A stretch of DNA of 54,834 nucleotides from positions 1-54,834 of the forward strand of contig JAZSKY010000057.1 of NCBI GenBank assembly GCA_045535095.1, given 5' to 3'. Position 1 is the first letter of the stretch. Every line of letters starts with the position of its first letter. The DNA is from SIG672 sp045535095 (GTDB taxonomy: Bacteria > Bacillota > Clostridia > Oscillospirales > CAG-272). Below the pieces are notes generated by a model. That model worked only from the letters and a program-made list of their open reading frames with translations. It searched no databases and was not told the origin of the DNA. Shown here one piece after another: positions 1 through 9,186 of this stretch. The position numbers and the translations under genes were made by a program.

Positions 1-212
1 GCTTGTAGGTTCGCAAATTATCGTCAACAGGGTTCACCTCATCCGTCGCTAACGCGACACCGTCTCGCCGCAGCTCGGTCACGCTCGGGCTCTGACACCA
101 CACTGTGGTGTCATTCACTCCCCTCGCGCCGCTTCGCTACCCATCAAGGGGAAGGCTTTCGGGAGGAACAAAAACCGCACCTTTGGTGCGCCTTCTCCCC
201 CTAAAATGTAAA
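1..212. repeat. GC-rich composite repeat, copy 1 (left window edge)
   Basis: This gene-free stretch is a chain of short GC-rich stem-loops: GTCGC/GCGAC near 47-60, a perfect GACACCACA/TGTGGTGTC palindrome at 94-112, and CGCACC/GGTGCG near 176-191. About 185 bases (12-196) recur almost unchanged at 54540-54725 in the same orientation. Shorter relatives lie at 27413-27582 and 27920-27971. No open frame with a ribosome site is visible. The left boundary is cut by the window edge. Confidence 0.85.
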
Positions 213-238
213 TTTCGCCATCTGCGATAATTTACGTA

Positions 239-267
239 TTGACAAAGCTTTTAATTATAATTATAAT
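239..267 (+). promoter_or_regulatory. Sigma-A-type promoter of the CotH gene
   Basis: A consensus TTGACA (239-244) and TATAAT (262-267) are separated by 17 bases. The spacer and -10 flank are almost pure A/T. A CCGCC-GAAA-GGCGG tetraloop hairpin (294-307) lies in the 5' leader just before the ribosome site GGAGG of the gene at 323. Confidence 0.8.
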
Positions 268-322
268 TAAAGTAGTAAATTATGTAATTTTCTCCGCCGA
301 AAGGCGGTTTGGAGGATAAAAA

Positions 323-3199
323 ATGCTTAAAAGGTTTATTTCGCGCGCACTTGCTTTGATACTCGCTTTAGCGACCGCGCTTTCACTCGCTATCTTTTCG
401 GTGTCCTGCACCGAGGAAGGAGTCGAAAGCACGCCGAGCGGCGATACTCCGCCCGTTACAGAAAACGAGGGCGGCGAGTCTGACGCTCCCAAGTTCGAGG
501 AAAAGAGTGCGCTTAAAATAAGCGAGCTTATGGTAGTCAATACCGTTGGCGCGACCGACGAAAAGGGCAAGACGTCACCTTGGATAGAGCTTTTTAACGT
601 CAGCGAAGGCGAGATCGAGCTTTCCGAATACTCTATTCAGCTTGGTACGGGAGCGATCGTTCCCCTTCCCGCTAAAAAGCTTGCGTCCGGCGAGTACGCG
701 CTTGTATTTACAAACGGAGAGAGCGGCGAAAATTCTATTTCGCTCGAGCTTTCCTCGTCAAAGGGCGCAATCACCCTCTACCACGGCGAGTATATAAGCC
801 AGAGCTTCGTTTACATCAACAGAAGCGCAAACCACTCCTATATCGTATCAAACGGAAGCGAGACACCCTACCCCACCCCCGGATATGAGACCGTACGCGA
901 AAAGGACAACCTTGTAATCAGCGAGCTTATCGCATCTAACTCGCTCTTCCCGATAGACGGTGTTGACTGCGACTGGATCGAGCTTTACAACGCGTCCGAA
1001 AACGCGATAGACCTTTCGACCTACTACGCATCGACCGACTCGACAGAGCCGTACAGAGCAAATCTTCCGCACGTAACCCTTGAAAGCGGCGAATATCTCG
1101 TTCTCGCTTGCGAAAGAGATCTTCCCTTCAAGCTTTCAAAATCGGGTGAGGGCGTATATATCACCCGTAACGACGGCGTTCTTGCCGCATCGGTGACCTT
1201 CGACGCAATGGAAAAGAACACCTCCTGGACCTACGACTGCGGAGTCTCCGCCACCCCCTCGCCCGGATACGAAAACACCGAGAGCGGATACGCGGCAGCT
1301 ATTACCGCAAGAGGCGGACTTATCATCACCGAGGTCGTTTCGTCCAACACGAAATACTCGCAGTTCAACAAGAATTACTGCGATATGGTTGAGATATATA
1401 ACAGTTCTGACGAGGCTGTTCTCCTTTCCGACTACTATTTCTCGGACAAGGGCAGCGAGCCTATGCTCTATCAGCTTCCCGAGGTGACTCTCGAGCCGGG
1501 CGCATACTACGTTATCTACTGCGATGCAGACGTTTCGGGCGCGGCGCCTATCGGCATCTCGTCGGACGGCGAAAATCTCTGGCTGACACGCGCGGACGGA
1601 TATATTTCGGACGCTCTTGCAGTGCCCGACATTCCCGTCAACCGCTCTTGGGGAAGATACGAGAACACCCTCGTCTATTTCGCAACTCCGTCTATCGGCA
1701 AGGCAAACCCCGTGGGCGGACACAAAAAAATAACCGCAACTCCTCTTGCAAGCTCGCCGAGCGGAAGCTACACCGAGACCCTCAGCGTAACTCTCTCGGG
1801 TGAGGGCGCGATATACTACACCACGGACGGCTCGAAGCCGTCAAACAGCTCGAAAAAGTATGAGGGCGAGACAATAAACGTCTCCGAAAACCTCGCGATC
1901 CGCGCTGTGGCGTACGACGGCGACAAGATCCCCTCCTACGAGGTCACGTACAACTATTTCATAGACCTTCCCGAATACGAGCTTCCGATAATAAAGATCT
2001 CGATGTCGGACGACGACCTTTTCGGCGATAGCGGAATCTACACGAAATACAACTCGAAGATCGAGCGTCAGGCAAACTGCGCCTTCTACGTTGACGGAAA
2101 CGAGGAGTTTTCGATAAACTGCGGCATAAAGGTCTTTGGCGCTTACAGTAGACGCTTTCCCAAAAAGAGCTTCCAGCTTGAGTTCCGTACAAGCTACGGC
2201 AAGGGACGTCTTGAGTACAAGATATTTGAAAATCTGAATATTGAAAGCTTCAACAACATCGTTCTGCGTAGCGGATCGCAAAATCTCTACTACACCGACT
2301 CGATGATAGTTGACGAGTACACCACCTCGCTTGCCGCGTACAGCGGAAACACGCCCGAGCTTCTCGTTCAGGCGTACCGCCCCTGCCACCTCTATCTCAA
2401 CGGAGAATATTGGGGCATATATTTCATAAGAGAAAAGATCGACGATGATTTCGTTGCCGACCATTTTAACGTATCAAAGGACAGCGTTACCGTTATAGAC
2501 TGGCCGAACTCCCTCAAATCGGGTAGCTCGAAGCAGGGCTGGGGCGAGATATGGAGCGCCGTTTACGGCAGTAAGAAGCGTAACTTTTCCAAGGACGAAA
2601 ACTATACGTGGCTTGCCGATCAGCTTGACCTTGAAAGCTTTTCGGATATGATAATTATGCGTATGTGGACGGGAGATATGGACCTTGCCAATATGCGCGC
2701 GGTGAAATCGTCCGAATACGAGGGCGGAAAATGGCATTTCGTTCTCTACGATAACGACATCAGCTTCCGCGGAACGGCGGCAATATCCACAAGATTCAAC
2801 GCATTCCTCAACGACGGAAGATATACGCAGACTCACGCGCTTTTCCGCGCGCTTATGGAAAACGAGCAGTTCAGAGTCTATTTCACAGAGCGACTTGCAT
2901 TCCATTTAAACAACACGCTTACTCCCGAAAACGCGCACGCCCGTCTCGATGAAATGATAGCAGAGCTTGAACACGATATGCCCTATCAGATCGAGCGCTG
3001 GAAGGGTGTCACCAACGAGAGCGATATGGTACACCTTGGCTCTATGGATCGTTGGAGAAGCAACCTCAAGACTCTGCGCTCTTGGACGGACGAGATAAGA
3101 ATCGAATGGTTCGTCAAGGACACCGCCAAGGCAATGAAGCTTGACGCCGAGGGAGTAAAGAAATATCTCGGCGAGGAATTTGTAAAATACGTTCAGTAG
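323..3199 (+). CDS. Secreted lipoprotein with lamin-tail and CotH domains
   Basis: A predicted surface lipoprotein of 958 residues. A hydrophobic signal segment ends in the lipobox-like SVSC, so Cys29 is the likely lipidated residue. Three lamin-tail-like (LTD) modules follow, starting near residues 67, 194 and 331, each with an acidic-aromatic core such as WIELY. A chitobiase-type Ig-like module (YYTTDGSKP, about 470-545) precedes a CotH-type domain (about 553-900) with YDNDIS near 809. CotH proteins are atypical kinases first described in spore coats; LTD-CotH lipoproteins of Clostridia have no settled function. The start follows GGAGG by a suitable distance. It is probably cotranscribed with the next two genes, 10 and 14 bases apart, one of which is a cell-wall deacetylase. 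Confidence 0.85.
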   Translation: MLKRFISRALALILALATALSLAIFSVSCTEEGVESTPSGDTPPVTENEGGESDAPKFEEKSALKISELMVVNTVGATDEKGKTSPWIELFNVSEGEIELSEYSIQLGTGAIVPLPAKKLASGEYALVFTNGESGENSISLELSSSKGAITLYHGEYISQSFVYINRSANHSYIVSNGSETPYPTPGYETVREKDNLVISELIASNSLFPIDGVDCDWIELYNASENAIDLSTYYASTDSTEPYRANLPHVTLESGEYLVLACERDLPFKLSKSGEGVYITRNDGVLAASVTFDAMEKNTSWTYDCGVSATPSPGYENTESGYAAAITARGGLIITEVVSSNTKYSQFNKNYCDMVEIYNSSDEAVLLSDYYFSDKGSEPMLYQLPEVTLEPGAYYVIYCDADVSGAAPIGISSDGENLWLTRADGYISDALAVPDIPVNRSWGRYENTLVYFATPSIGKANPVGGHKKITATPLASSPSGSYTETLSVTLSGEGAIYYTTDGSKPSNSSKKYEGETINVSENLAIRAVAYDGDKIPSYEVTYNYFIDLPEYELPIIKISMSDDDLFGDSGIYTKYNSKIERQANCAFYVDGNEEFSINCGIKVFGAYSRRFPKKSFQLEFRTSYGKGRLEYKIFENLNIESFNNIVLRSGSQNLYYTDSMIVDEYTTSLAAYSGNTPELLVQAYRPCHLYLNGEYWGIYFIREKIDDDFVADHFNVSKDSVTVIDWPNSLKSGSSKQGWGEIWSAVYGSKKRNFSKDENYTWLADQLDLESFSDMIIMRMWTGDMDLANMRAVKSSEYEGGKWHFVLYDNDISFRGTAAISTRFNAFLNDGRYTQTHALFRALMENEQFRVYFTERLAFHLNNTLTPENAHARLDEMIAELEHDMPYQIERWKGVTNESDMVHLGSMDRWRSNLKTLRSWTDEIRIEWFVKDTAKAMKLDAEGVKKYLGEEFVKYVQ

Positions 3200-3209
3200 C
3201 GGTGAGAAT

Positions 3210-3413
3210 ATGGAGCAAAAGAGAAAAAAGAAAAGCCTCGCATCAAACTGCGAGAGCTGTGAATTTTACGATTACGATGAATTTTACGAGTCCTACTCGT
3301 GCAGAGTAAATCTCGATCAGGACGAGCTTGTGAGATTCATTTCGGGCGAGAGCGCGTCCTGCCCCTACTATCGCTACTACGATGAGTACAAGAGCGTTCA
3401 AAAGCAAAACTGA
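3210..3413 (+). CDS. Small four-cysteine protein (DUF6472-like)
   Basis: A 67-residue soluble protein between the CotH lipoprotein and the deacetylase, 10 and 14 bases from them, so very likely part of one operon. It has a basic start (KRKKK) and four cysteines in the pattern CESC...SC...SC, with many Tyr, Asp and Glu between them, which suggests a small metal-binding or disulfide fold. The composition and spacing resemble short clostridial proteins named DUF6472; that link is from memory. A GGTGAG ribosome site precedes the ATG. Function unknown. Confidence 0.6.
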   Translation: MEQKRKKKSLASNCESCEFYDYDEFYESYSCRVNLDQDELVRFISGESASCPYYRYYDEYKSVQKQN

Positions 3414-3427
3414 CAAGGGAGGCTTAT

Positions 3428-4219
3428 ATGATACAGCTTAACGTATTTCCCGGCGGAAAGAAGAGAATCGTCACCTTCAGCTATGACGACGGACATATAA
3501 ACGACGTCCGCCTCGTCGCCCTTTTCAACAAGTACGGCGTCAAGGGTACCTTTCATCTTAATGACAAGAGAGTCGGCTTTGACAAGAGAAAAGCCGAGAT
3601 GCGCGAGCTTTACCGCGGTCACGAGATCTCTTGCCACACGTCAACACACGGATTTCTTGTTAATATGCCGTCCTCGAGCATAATAAACGAGGTTTTCGAG
3701 AACAGACGCGCTCTTGAGGAGATCGCGCAGTATCCGGTTGTCGGAATGTCCTACCCCTCGGGCGACTTCTCAAAGGAGGTAGAGGCGTCGCTTGCCGCCT
3801 GCGGCATCGTTTACAGCCGCACCGTTCTCTCCACCGAAAAGTTCGGTCTTCCCGAGAATTTTCTTGAATGGCACCCGACCTGCCACCACAGCAAGGCTCT
3901 TGCCCTGAGCGAGAGATTTATGTCAAATCTCGACTCGCAGTGGGAGCGTCCCCTTTTCTACATCTGGGGACACGCGCACGAGCTTCGCTATGAGGAGGAC
4001 TGGGAGTATATGGAGAAGCTTCTCTCCGCAGTCTCGGGCTCGGACAAGATATGGTACGCAACGAATATCGAGATATATCGTTACAGACAGGCGCAGAAAT
4101 CTCTCGTTGTTTCGGCAGACGAAAAGATCATTTACAACCCCTCGTCTATCGACGTCTGGGTAGAAAGAGACAAGACCGACATAATAAAGATCCCCGCAGG
4201 CGAGACGGTATTTATCTGA
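3428..4219 (+). CDS. Polysaccharide deacetylase (NodB-like)
   Basis: A 263-residue carbohydrate esterase family 4 protein without a signal peptide. The NodB motifs are present in order: FSYDDG (catalytic and metal Asp, about residues 18-23), HTSTH (metal histidines), YPSG, and a late GHAHEL. The usual TFDDG is replaced by SYDDG. Family members remove acetyl groups from peptidoglycan or other glycans; the missing secretion signal means the true substrate is uncertain. The start has a strong GGGAGG ribosome site. A strong terminator follows directly, closing the operon that begins with the CotH lipoprotein. Confidence 0.85.
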   Translation: MIQLNVFPGGKKRIVTFSYDDGHINDVRLVALFNKYGVKGTFHLNDKRVGFDKRKAEMRELYRGHEISCHTSTHGFLVNMPSSSIINEVFENRRALEEIAQYPVVGMSYPSGDFSKEVEASLAACGIVYSRTVLSTEKFGLPENFLEWHPTCHHSKALALSERFMSNLDSQWERPLFYIWGHAHELRYEEDWEYMEKLLSAVSGSDKIWYATNIEIYRYRQAQKSLVVSADEKIIYNPSSIDVWVERDKTDIIKIPAGETVFI

Positions 4220-4224
4220 ATACG

Positions 4225-4261
4225 GAAAAAAGCAGAGAACGTAATGTTCTCTGCTTTTTAG
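4225..4261. terminator. Bidirectional Rho-independent terminator
   Basis: The stem AGCAGAGAAC/GTTCTCTGCT with loop GTAAT (4231-4255) is flanked by A-run and T-run on either side. It lies between the convergent deacetylase (+, ends 4219) and small membrane protein (-, ends 4273), so it can serve both. Confidence 0.85.
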
Positions 4262-4272
4262 TTTTGCTTAAA

Positions 4273-4506
4273 TTAAGCAGCAAGTACGGTGATTCTGTTC
4301 TTGGTGATCTCGGTTACGAGGTCGATGATCCAGAAAATGAAGCCAAGACCTACGAAGCAAAGAATTCCAACTACGAGAGTAACAATGTTCTTGGTCTCAA
4401 CGAAACGAAGAATGCGATATACTCCGCTAACGAGCGATCCAAGGAAGATCTGAAGAAGAATCTTAGCAATCTTAGGAAGGTTCTCATAAGTTTCGGTAAA
4501 TTTCAT
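4273..4506 (-). CDS. Small two-helix membrane protein
   Basis: A 77-residue protein with two predicted membrane helices (about residues 13-35 and 43-66). The second half (GLGFIFWIIDLVTEI) resembles the C-terminal half of TM2-domain proteins, but the first TM2 helix motif is not present, so no family is assigned. It stands alone with its own promoter (4544-4572) and a GAAAGGGG ribosome site. Function unknown. Confidence 0.65.
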   Translation of the reverse strand: MKFTETYENLPKIAKILLQIFLGSLVSGVYRILRFVETKNIVTLVVGILCFVGLGFIFWIIDLVTEITKNRITVLAA

Positions 4507-4543
4507 CGGTTTGTACCCCTTTCATAATATAATTTACATTTTT

Positions 4544-4572
4544 ATTATACACACGATTTTCACAAAAATCAA
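4544..4572 (-). promoter_or_regulatory. Promoter of the small membrane protein
   Basis: On the minus strand TTGATT (4567-4572) and TATAAT (4544-4549) are 17 bases apart. The 5' leader to the ATG at 4506 is about 30 bases and carries the ribosome site. Confidence 0.7.
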
Positions 4573-4620
4573 TACTTTGCGCCAAAAAAATACATTTTTT
4601 GTACACATTTCGACTAAGTT

Positions 4621-6696
4621 TTACGCGTCAGCGCCGCATTTTTCCTCCAAAGTGCCTCTCGCCGACTCAAAAGCCTCGTGCAAAACGTCCATATCCGAAT
4701 AGAGATCTGCCATGCGGAAGGCGAGCGCGCCGTGCTGACGAAGCTCTCTGCCTCTTTCAAAGAAGAAGTCTCCGGGTCCGCGAATAGCAAGGTCTGCCTC
4801 GGCTATGCGGTAGCCGTTGGTTGTTTCGCAAAGCGCCTCGAGCCTCTTTTTCGACTGCTCTCCGAGGCTGTCGCCAACGAGGATACACCACGATTTATGC
4901 TTTCCTCTGCCAACTCGTCCTCTGAGCTGATGTAGCTGAGAAAGACCGAACCGCTCGGCGTTTTCAATTATCATAAGGGTTGCGTTAGGCACGTTCACTC
5001 CGACCTCGATGACCGTCGTTGACACAAGCACCGACACCCTTCCCTCGACAAAATCGCGCATTACCGCGTCCTTTTCGGACGAGGGCATCTTGCCGTGCAG
5101 ACAAGCAACAGAAACTCCGTCAAGCGCCTTTTTGAGGCTCTCGGCGTGCTCGGTTGCGCTCTTTATCTTTGCAGACGAGTTTATCGGCTTGCCGTAAAAG
5201 TCAACGAGCGCGGAGGTGTCCGTCTCCTTATCGGACGTATCAGATACCTCGATAGACGGGCAAACGACGTATATCTGACGCCCCTCGCTCGCCTGCGTAC
5301 GGATAAATCCGGTCAGGCGCTCTCTGTACTCCTCGTCAACAAGGAAGGTTGAGACCTTCTGTCTGCCGGGCGGCAGACTATCGACCGCGCTATGGTCGAG
5401 GTCTCCGTATATAGACATCGCAAGCGTTCTCGGTATAGGAGTCGCGCTCATTGCGAGAACGTGAATATCCCTGCCCTTTGCGGCGAGCATTTCTCTCTGA
5501 TTTACTCCGAATCTGTGCTGCTCGTCTATGACCGCAAGCGAAAGATCGGCAAAGTCCACGCCTTGAGAAATGAGGGCGTGCGTTCCTATTATGACCTGCG
5601 CCTCGCCCGAGGCTATCTCGGCGTACGCGGCGTTCTTTTTCGCCTTCGTCATGCTTCCGACAAGGAGCGTGCATTTTATTCCAAGACCGCCGAAAAGCTC
5701 GGAAAGGTCTCTGTAATGCTGGGTTGCAAGTATCTCGGTGGGTGCCATAAACGCCGCCTGACGCGAGTTTTTCGCGGCAAGATAGAGCGCGGCGGCGGCA
5801 CAGACCGTCTTTCCGCTTCCAACGTCTCCCGAAAGGAGTCTGTGCATAGCAACGCCCGACGACATATCGGCGTATATCTCGCGTATAACGCGAGCTTGCG
5901 CGTCTGTAAGCGTGAAATCAAGCGCATTCACAAAGGCGCGCTTGTCATTATCCGACAAGGTGAGCTTTGCTCCGCATACGAGCTGCTTTTCTCTCTTTGA
6001 GGAAATAACCGAGAGGGCAAACTCGTAAAGCTCCTCGAAAACGAAATACTTTCTCGCTCTCTCAAGCTGCTCAAGATTCTGCGGACGGTGTATTATGCGT
6101 ACCGCCTCGGCAAAGCTAATAAGACCTCTTTCCCTTCTCACGCTCTCGGGTATTCTCTCGACCTCAAGGTCTGCCGTTTCGAGTGCAAGCGCAATGGTGC
6201 TTCTGACTATTTTCTGCGAAAGTCCTGCAGTTAAGGGATAAACCGCATAGAAATCGGGGAGTGTTCTCGAAAGAGAGGTCGGCTCGAAATCGGGAGCGGA
6301 CAGCGTCCACGAGCTTTTCGTGCGCGTCACCTTGCCGTAAAAGCGGTAGGTCTCGCCCGTATGGAAAAGCTGCTTCATATATCCCTGATTAAAGAAAACG
6401 ACCTGACATCTGCCGCTTTCGTCAAAGGCAACGAATTTTGTAAGAGTCATTCGCTTTTTGAGGGTGACCGACTTCGGCTCACAGCCGACAGTCAGTATCA
6501 TAGACGAGGTCTCGCCCGACATCGCCGCCTCGCAGAGAGTCTTTACGTCCCCTCTGTTCTGGTAGCCGCGCGGGAAAAGACGGAGAAGGTCTCCGACAGT
6601 ATAGACTCCAAGAGCGGCAAAAAGCTCTGCCCTTTTCTGTCCGATACCCGAAATGGCGCTTACGGGTGAGGTAATATCTATCTTTTTCTCGATCAT
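4621..6696 (-). CDS. recG: ATP-dependent DNA helicase RecG
   Basis: RecG unwinds branched DNA and reverses stalled replication forks. The protein has an N-terminal HhH-like/wedge region (SGIGQKRAELF, then an OB-like segment), a superfamily 2 helicase core with Walker A GDVGSGKT (about residue 290), a DEQH box (about 388), and a C-terminal helicase domain with QLRGRVGRG. The 691-residue length is typical. An upstream ATG at 6720 is possible, but AAGGGAG ends about 8 bases before the ATG at 6696, so that start is preferred. It has its own promoter and faces away from the SLOG gene. Confidence 0.95.
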   Translation of the reverse strand: MIEKKIDITSPVSAISGIGQKRAELFAALGVYTVGDLLRLFPRGYQNRGDVKTLCEAAMSGETSSMILTVGCEPKSVTLKKRMTLTKFVAFDESGRCQVVFFNQGYMKQLFHTGETYRFYGKVTRTKSSWTLSAPDFEPTSLSRTLPDFYAVYPLTAGLSQKIVRSTIALALETADLEVERIPESVRRERGLISFAEAVRIIHRPQNLEQLERARKYFVFEELYEFALSVISSKREKQLVCGAKLTLSDNDKRAFVNALDFTLTDAQARVIREIYADMSSGVAMHRLLSGDVGSGKTVCAAAALYLAAKNSRQAAFMAPTEILATQHYRDLSELFGGLGIKCTLLVGSMTKAKKNAAYAEIASGEAQVIIGTHALISQGVDFADLSLAVIDEQHRFGVNQREMLAAKGRDIHVLAMSATPIPRTLAMSIYGDLDHSAVDSLPPGRQKVSTFLVDEEYRERLTGFIRTQASEGRQIYVVCPSIEVSDTSDKETDTSALVDFYGKPINSSAKIKSATEHAESLKKALDGVSVACLHGKMPSSEKDAVMRDFVEGRVSVLVSTTVIEVGVNVPNATLMIIENAERFGLSQLHQLRGRVGRGKHKSWCILVGDSLGEQSKKRLEALCETTNGYRIAEADLAIRGPGDFFFERGRELRQHGALAFRMADLYSDMDVLHEAFESARGTLEEKCGADA

Positions 6697-6732
6697 TCGG
6701 GCATCTCCCTTCAAAAGCATTCTTTACTTAAA

Positions 6733-6761
6733 ATAATATCATAATATACTTTTTTTGTCAA
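6733..6761 (-). promoter_or_regulatory. recG promoter
   Basis: On the minus strand TTGACA (6756-6761) and TATTAT (6733-6738) are exactly 17 bases apart. The transcript would start just upstream of the recG ribosome site. Confidence 0.75.
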
Positions 6762-6810
6762 GGAGAGAAAGAAAAGCTACCTCTATTTCCAACATATTTC
6801 CCGATACCCC

Positions 6811-6839
6811 TTGAATATGCAAAAACATTTTGATATAAT
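6811..6839 (+). promoter_or_regulatory. Promoter of the SLOG-prmC-ddl-MFS operon
   Basis: TTGAAT (6811-6816) and TATAAT (6834-6839) are separated by 17 bases. It points away from the recG promoter about 50 bases off. Confidence 0.75.
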
Positions 6840-6876
6840 AGATAGATGGTAATCTGAACGCAGGAAAGGAGCCGCT

Positions 6877-7401
6877 ATGATTTTTTCAAAAAGCGAAAGC
6901 TGTTGCTTTACAGGGCACCGCTCGATGACCGATGCCGAAAAACAGAGGGCTTCTGCCGAGTTAAAGAGAATAATACGCACTCTCGCCAAAAACGGAGTTT
7001 CCCACTTCATAACGGGCGGAGCGGTCGGCTTTGACACGCTTGCGGCAAGCGCGGTGATCTCACTCCGCGACTCAGAGGTGATTACCGACGCACTCGGAAA
7101 CACTGTGAAAATCTATCTCACAGTGGCGGTCCCCTGCCCCGAGCAGAGCGAAAAGTGGTCTTTTCGTGACCGCGCGGTCTATAACAGTATCCTGCGCGAT
7201 GCAAACGAGGTCATAACCCTTTCCGATCACTACGAGAAAAACTGTATGTTCGTACGCAACAGATATATGGTAGATAATTCGGCATACTGCATAGCGTACG
7301 TAACGCAGAGCCGCGGCGGCTCATATTATACTATGAGCTACGCCGACAAATCGGGAAGCTGCGTAATAAATATTGCCGAAAATTCGGGTGGTGCAGTATG
7401 A
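6877..7401 (+). CDS. SLOG-fold protein (YpsA/DUF1273-like)
   Basis: A 174-residue protein starting with CCFTGHRSM and carrying FITGGAVGFDTLAA, the glycine-rich motifs of the SLOG Rossmann-like superfamily (YpsA, DUF1273). SLOG domains bind nucleotides or nucleotide-derived ligands; YpsA-type members have been linked to cell division control and stress, but this subgroup has no proven role. An AAAGGAG ribosome site precedes the ATG. Its end overlaps the prmC start (ATGA-type, 7398-7401), so the two are translationally coupled. First gene of a four-gene operon. Confidence 0.8.
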   Translation: MIFSKSESCCFTGHRSMTDAEKQRASAELKRIIRTLAKNGVSHFITGGAVGFDTLAASAVISLRDSEVITDALGNTVKIYLTVAVPCPEQSEKWSFRDRAVYNSILRDANEVITLSDHYEKNCMFVRNRYMVDNSAYCIAYVTQSRGGSYYTMSYADKSGSCVINIAENSGGAV

Positions 7402-8120
7402 ACGAGAGAGAAATAGTCCTTGATTTTTACAAAAACGATCCCGAAGGCGCAAAGAAGGCGCTTATACGTATCGACGCAGGCGAAAAGGGTGCTTACATTA
7501 TCGGCGAATGGTATTTCTGGAGACACACCTTTAAAGTGAACCGCGACTGTCTCATTCCCCGTCCTGACACCGAGTGCATCGTTGAAAAGGCAATAGCGGA
7601 GATACCGAAAAACTCGGTATTTGCCGATCTTTGTACGGGTAGCGGCTGTATCGCGCTCTCTGTTTTGTCCGAGAGAAGCGACCTCAAAGCGATCGCTATC
7701 GATGTCTCGGACGGCGCTTTGCAGATGGCAAAAACAAACGCAGAAAATCTCGGTCTCTCCGACAGAATAAAGTTTATAAAAGCCGATCTTCTTGCCGAGG
7801 ATCCGCTTGAAAATGTGCTTTTTGGAGCGATAGTTTCAAACCCTCCGTACATTACGTCAAGCGTGGTGGACTCGACTCCCGATCTTTCTGCCGAGCCGAG
7901 AATTGCGCTCGACGGCGGCGACGACGGACTTATATTCTACCGTCATTTCGTCAAGAATTTCAGAAAAAATTTAGGAAAAGACGGAAAATTCATCTTCGAG
8001 ATCGGATTTGATCAGCGAAAGGCTATCACCGAGATCGCAGAGAAAAACGGCCTTTACTGCAAGGTAACGCGAGATTACGGCTCAAACGACAGAATTGCCG
8101 TAATTACGGAAAACATATAA
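7398..8120 (+). CDS. prmC: Release factor glutamine methyltransferase PrmC, short N-terminus
   Basis: PrmC methylates the GGQ glutamine of RF1 and RF2. The Rossmann methyltransferase core is clear: the conserved LIPRPDTE, motif I DLCTGSGC (about residue 76) and the catalytic NPPY (about 148). At 240 residues it is about 35-45 shorter than usual, and all the missing length is in the N-terminal helical domain that helps bind release factors. The start is fixed by overlap with the SLOG gene and no longer in-frame start exists without running into it. Normally prmC follows prfA; here it does not. Confidence 0.88.
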   Translation: MNEREIVLDFYKNDPEGAKKALIRIDAGEKGAYIIGEWYFWRHTFKVNRDCLIPRPDTECIVEKAIAEIPKNSVFADLCTGSGCIALSVLSERSDLKAIAIDVSDGALQMAKTNAENLGLSDRIKFIKADLLAEDPLENVLFGAIVSNPPYITSSVVDSTPDLSAEPRIALDGGDDGLIFYRHFVKNFRKNLGKDGKFIFEIGFDQRKAITEIAEKNGLYCKVTRDYGSNDRIAVITENI

Positions 8121-8142
8121 AATATCTTTGTGAGGTATTAAA

Positions 8143-9180
8143 ATGAAAAACATTTGTCTTATTTTCGGCGGAAAATCCTCCGAGCATGAGGTCTCGCTCA
8201 GAAGCGCGAGCGCAATTCTTAGCGGTATCAATCGCGAAAAATATTCGGTCACTCTGCTTGGCATAACGAAAAGCGGAGAGTGGTACGTTTTCGAGGGAGA
8301 CTCCTCGAAAATTATCGACGGAAGCTGGCTTTCGGACGAAAAAAATCTTACAAGAGCAACCCTTTCGGTGAATTTCGGTGAAAAGGCGCTCGTTCTTGAC
8401 GACGGAAGAAAGATCCACGTTGACGTCGCTTATCCCGCAGTACACGGAGAAAACTGCGAGGACGGACGTCTCCAGGGCCTTTTCGAGCTTGCAGGTATTC
8501 CCTTCGTTGGCCCCGGATCGCTCGCGTCCTCGATCTCGATGGACAAGAGCGTAACCAAGGCGATAATCAGCACGATAGGTGTTCCGCAGGCAAAGGCGTT
8601 CATCGTTTTCGACTCGCACAAGGCGTCCTCCTACAAGGAAGCGTTCGCCTGGTGCGAAAATATCGGATACCCCGTATTCGTAAAGCCGACCTCGGCAGGC
8701 TCGTCTGTCGGAAGCGCAAAGGTGAACTGCGCTTGCGAGCTTAAAGAGGCGCTTGACAGCGCCCTCGTTTACGGCGGAAAGGCTATGATCGAGGAATATA
8801 TCAAGGCGCGCGAGGTTGAGGTTGCAGTCCTCGGTAACGACAGCCTGACGGTATCCGAGTGCGGCGAGATCGAGCCCGGCTCTGATTTCTACGATTACGA
8901 TACCAAATACAAAAACGACACCGCGTCCTACTATATCCCTGCAAGAGTTTCTGAAAAGACGCGCGCGACCATCAGAGAGTACGCAAAGGCGATCTTCTCT
9001 GCACTTGGCTGCAAGGGACTGTCGCGAGTTGACTTCTTCGTCACGTCCGACGAAAAGATATATTTCAACGAGATAAACACCCTCCCCGGATTTACCTCGA
9101 TAAGTATGTACCCAAAGCTTATGATGAACGAGGGAATGTCCTTCGAGGAGCTTATCACCTCGCTTATCGAGCTTGCGTAA
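8143..9180 (+). CDS. ddl: D-alanine--D-alanine ligase
   Basis: Makes D-Ala-D-Ala for peptidoglycan precursors in the cytoplasm, using ATP. The 345-residue length and motifs fit the ATP-grasp Ddl family: an N-terminal GGKSSEHEVS loop, PAVHGENCEDG, the ATP-grasp lysine region YPVFVKPTSAGSS, the EVEVAVLG strand, and the Mg-binding FNEINTLPG near the end. A TGAGG ribosome site lies upstream. It is the third gene of the operon, 22 bases after prmC. Confidence 0.95.
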   Translation: MKNICLIFGGKSSEHEVSLRSASAILSGINREKYSVTLLGITKSGEWYVFEGDSSKIIDGSWLSDEKNLTRATLSVNFGEKALVLDDGRKIHVDVAYPAVHGENCEDGRLQGLFELAGIPFVGPGSLASSISMDKSVTKAIISTIGVPQAKAFIVFDSHKASSYKEAFAWCENIGYPVFVKPTSAGSSVGSAKVNCACELKEALDSALVYGGKAMIEEYIKAREVEVAVLGNDSLTVSECGEIEPGSDFYDYDTKYKNDTASYYIPARVSEKTRATIREYAKAIFSALGCKGLSRVDFFVTSDEKIYFNEINTLPGFTSISMYPKLMMNEGMSFEELITSLIELA

Positions 9181-9186
9181 CAGGTC

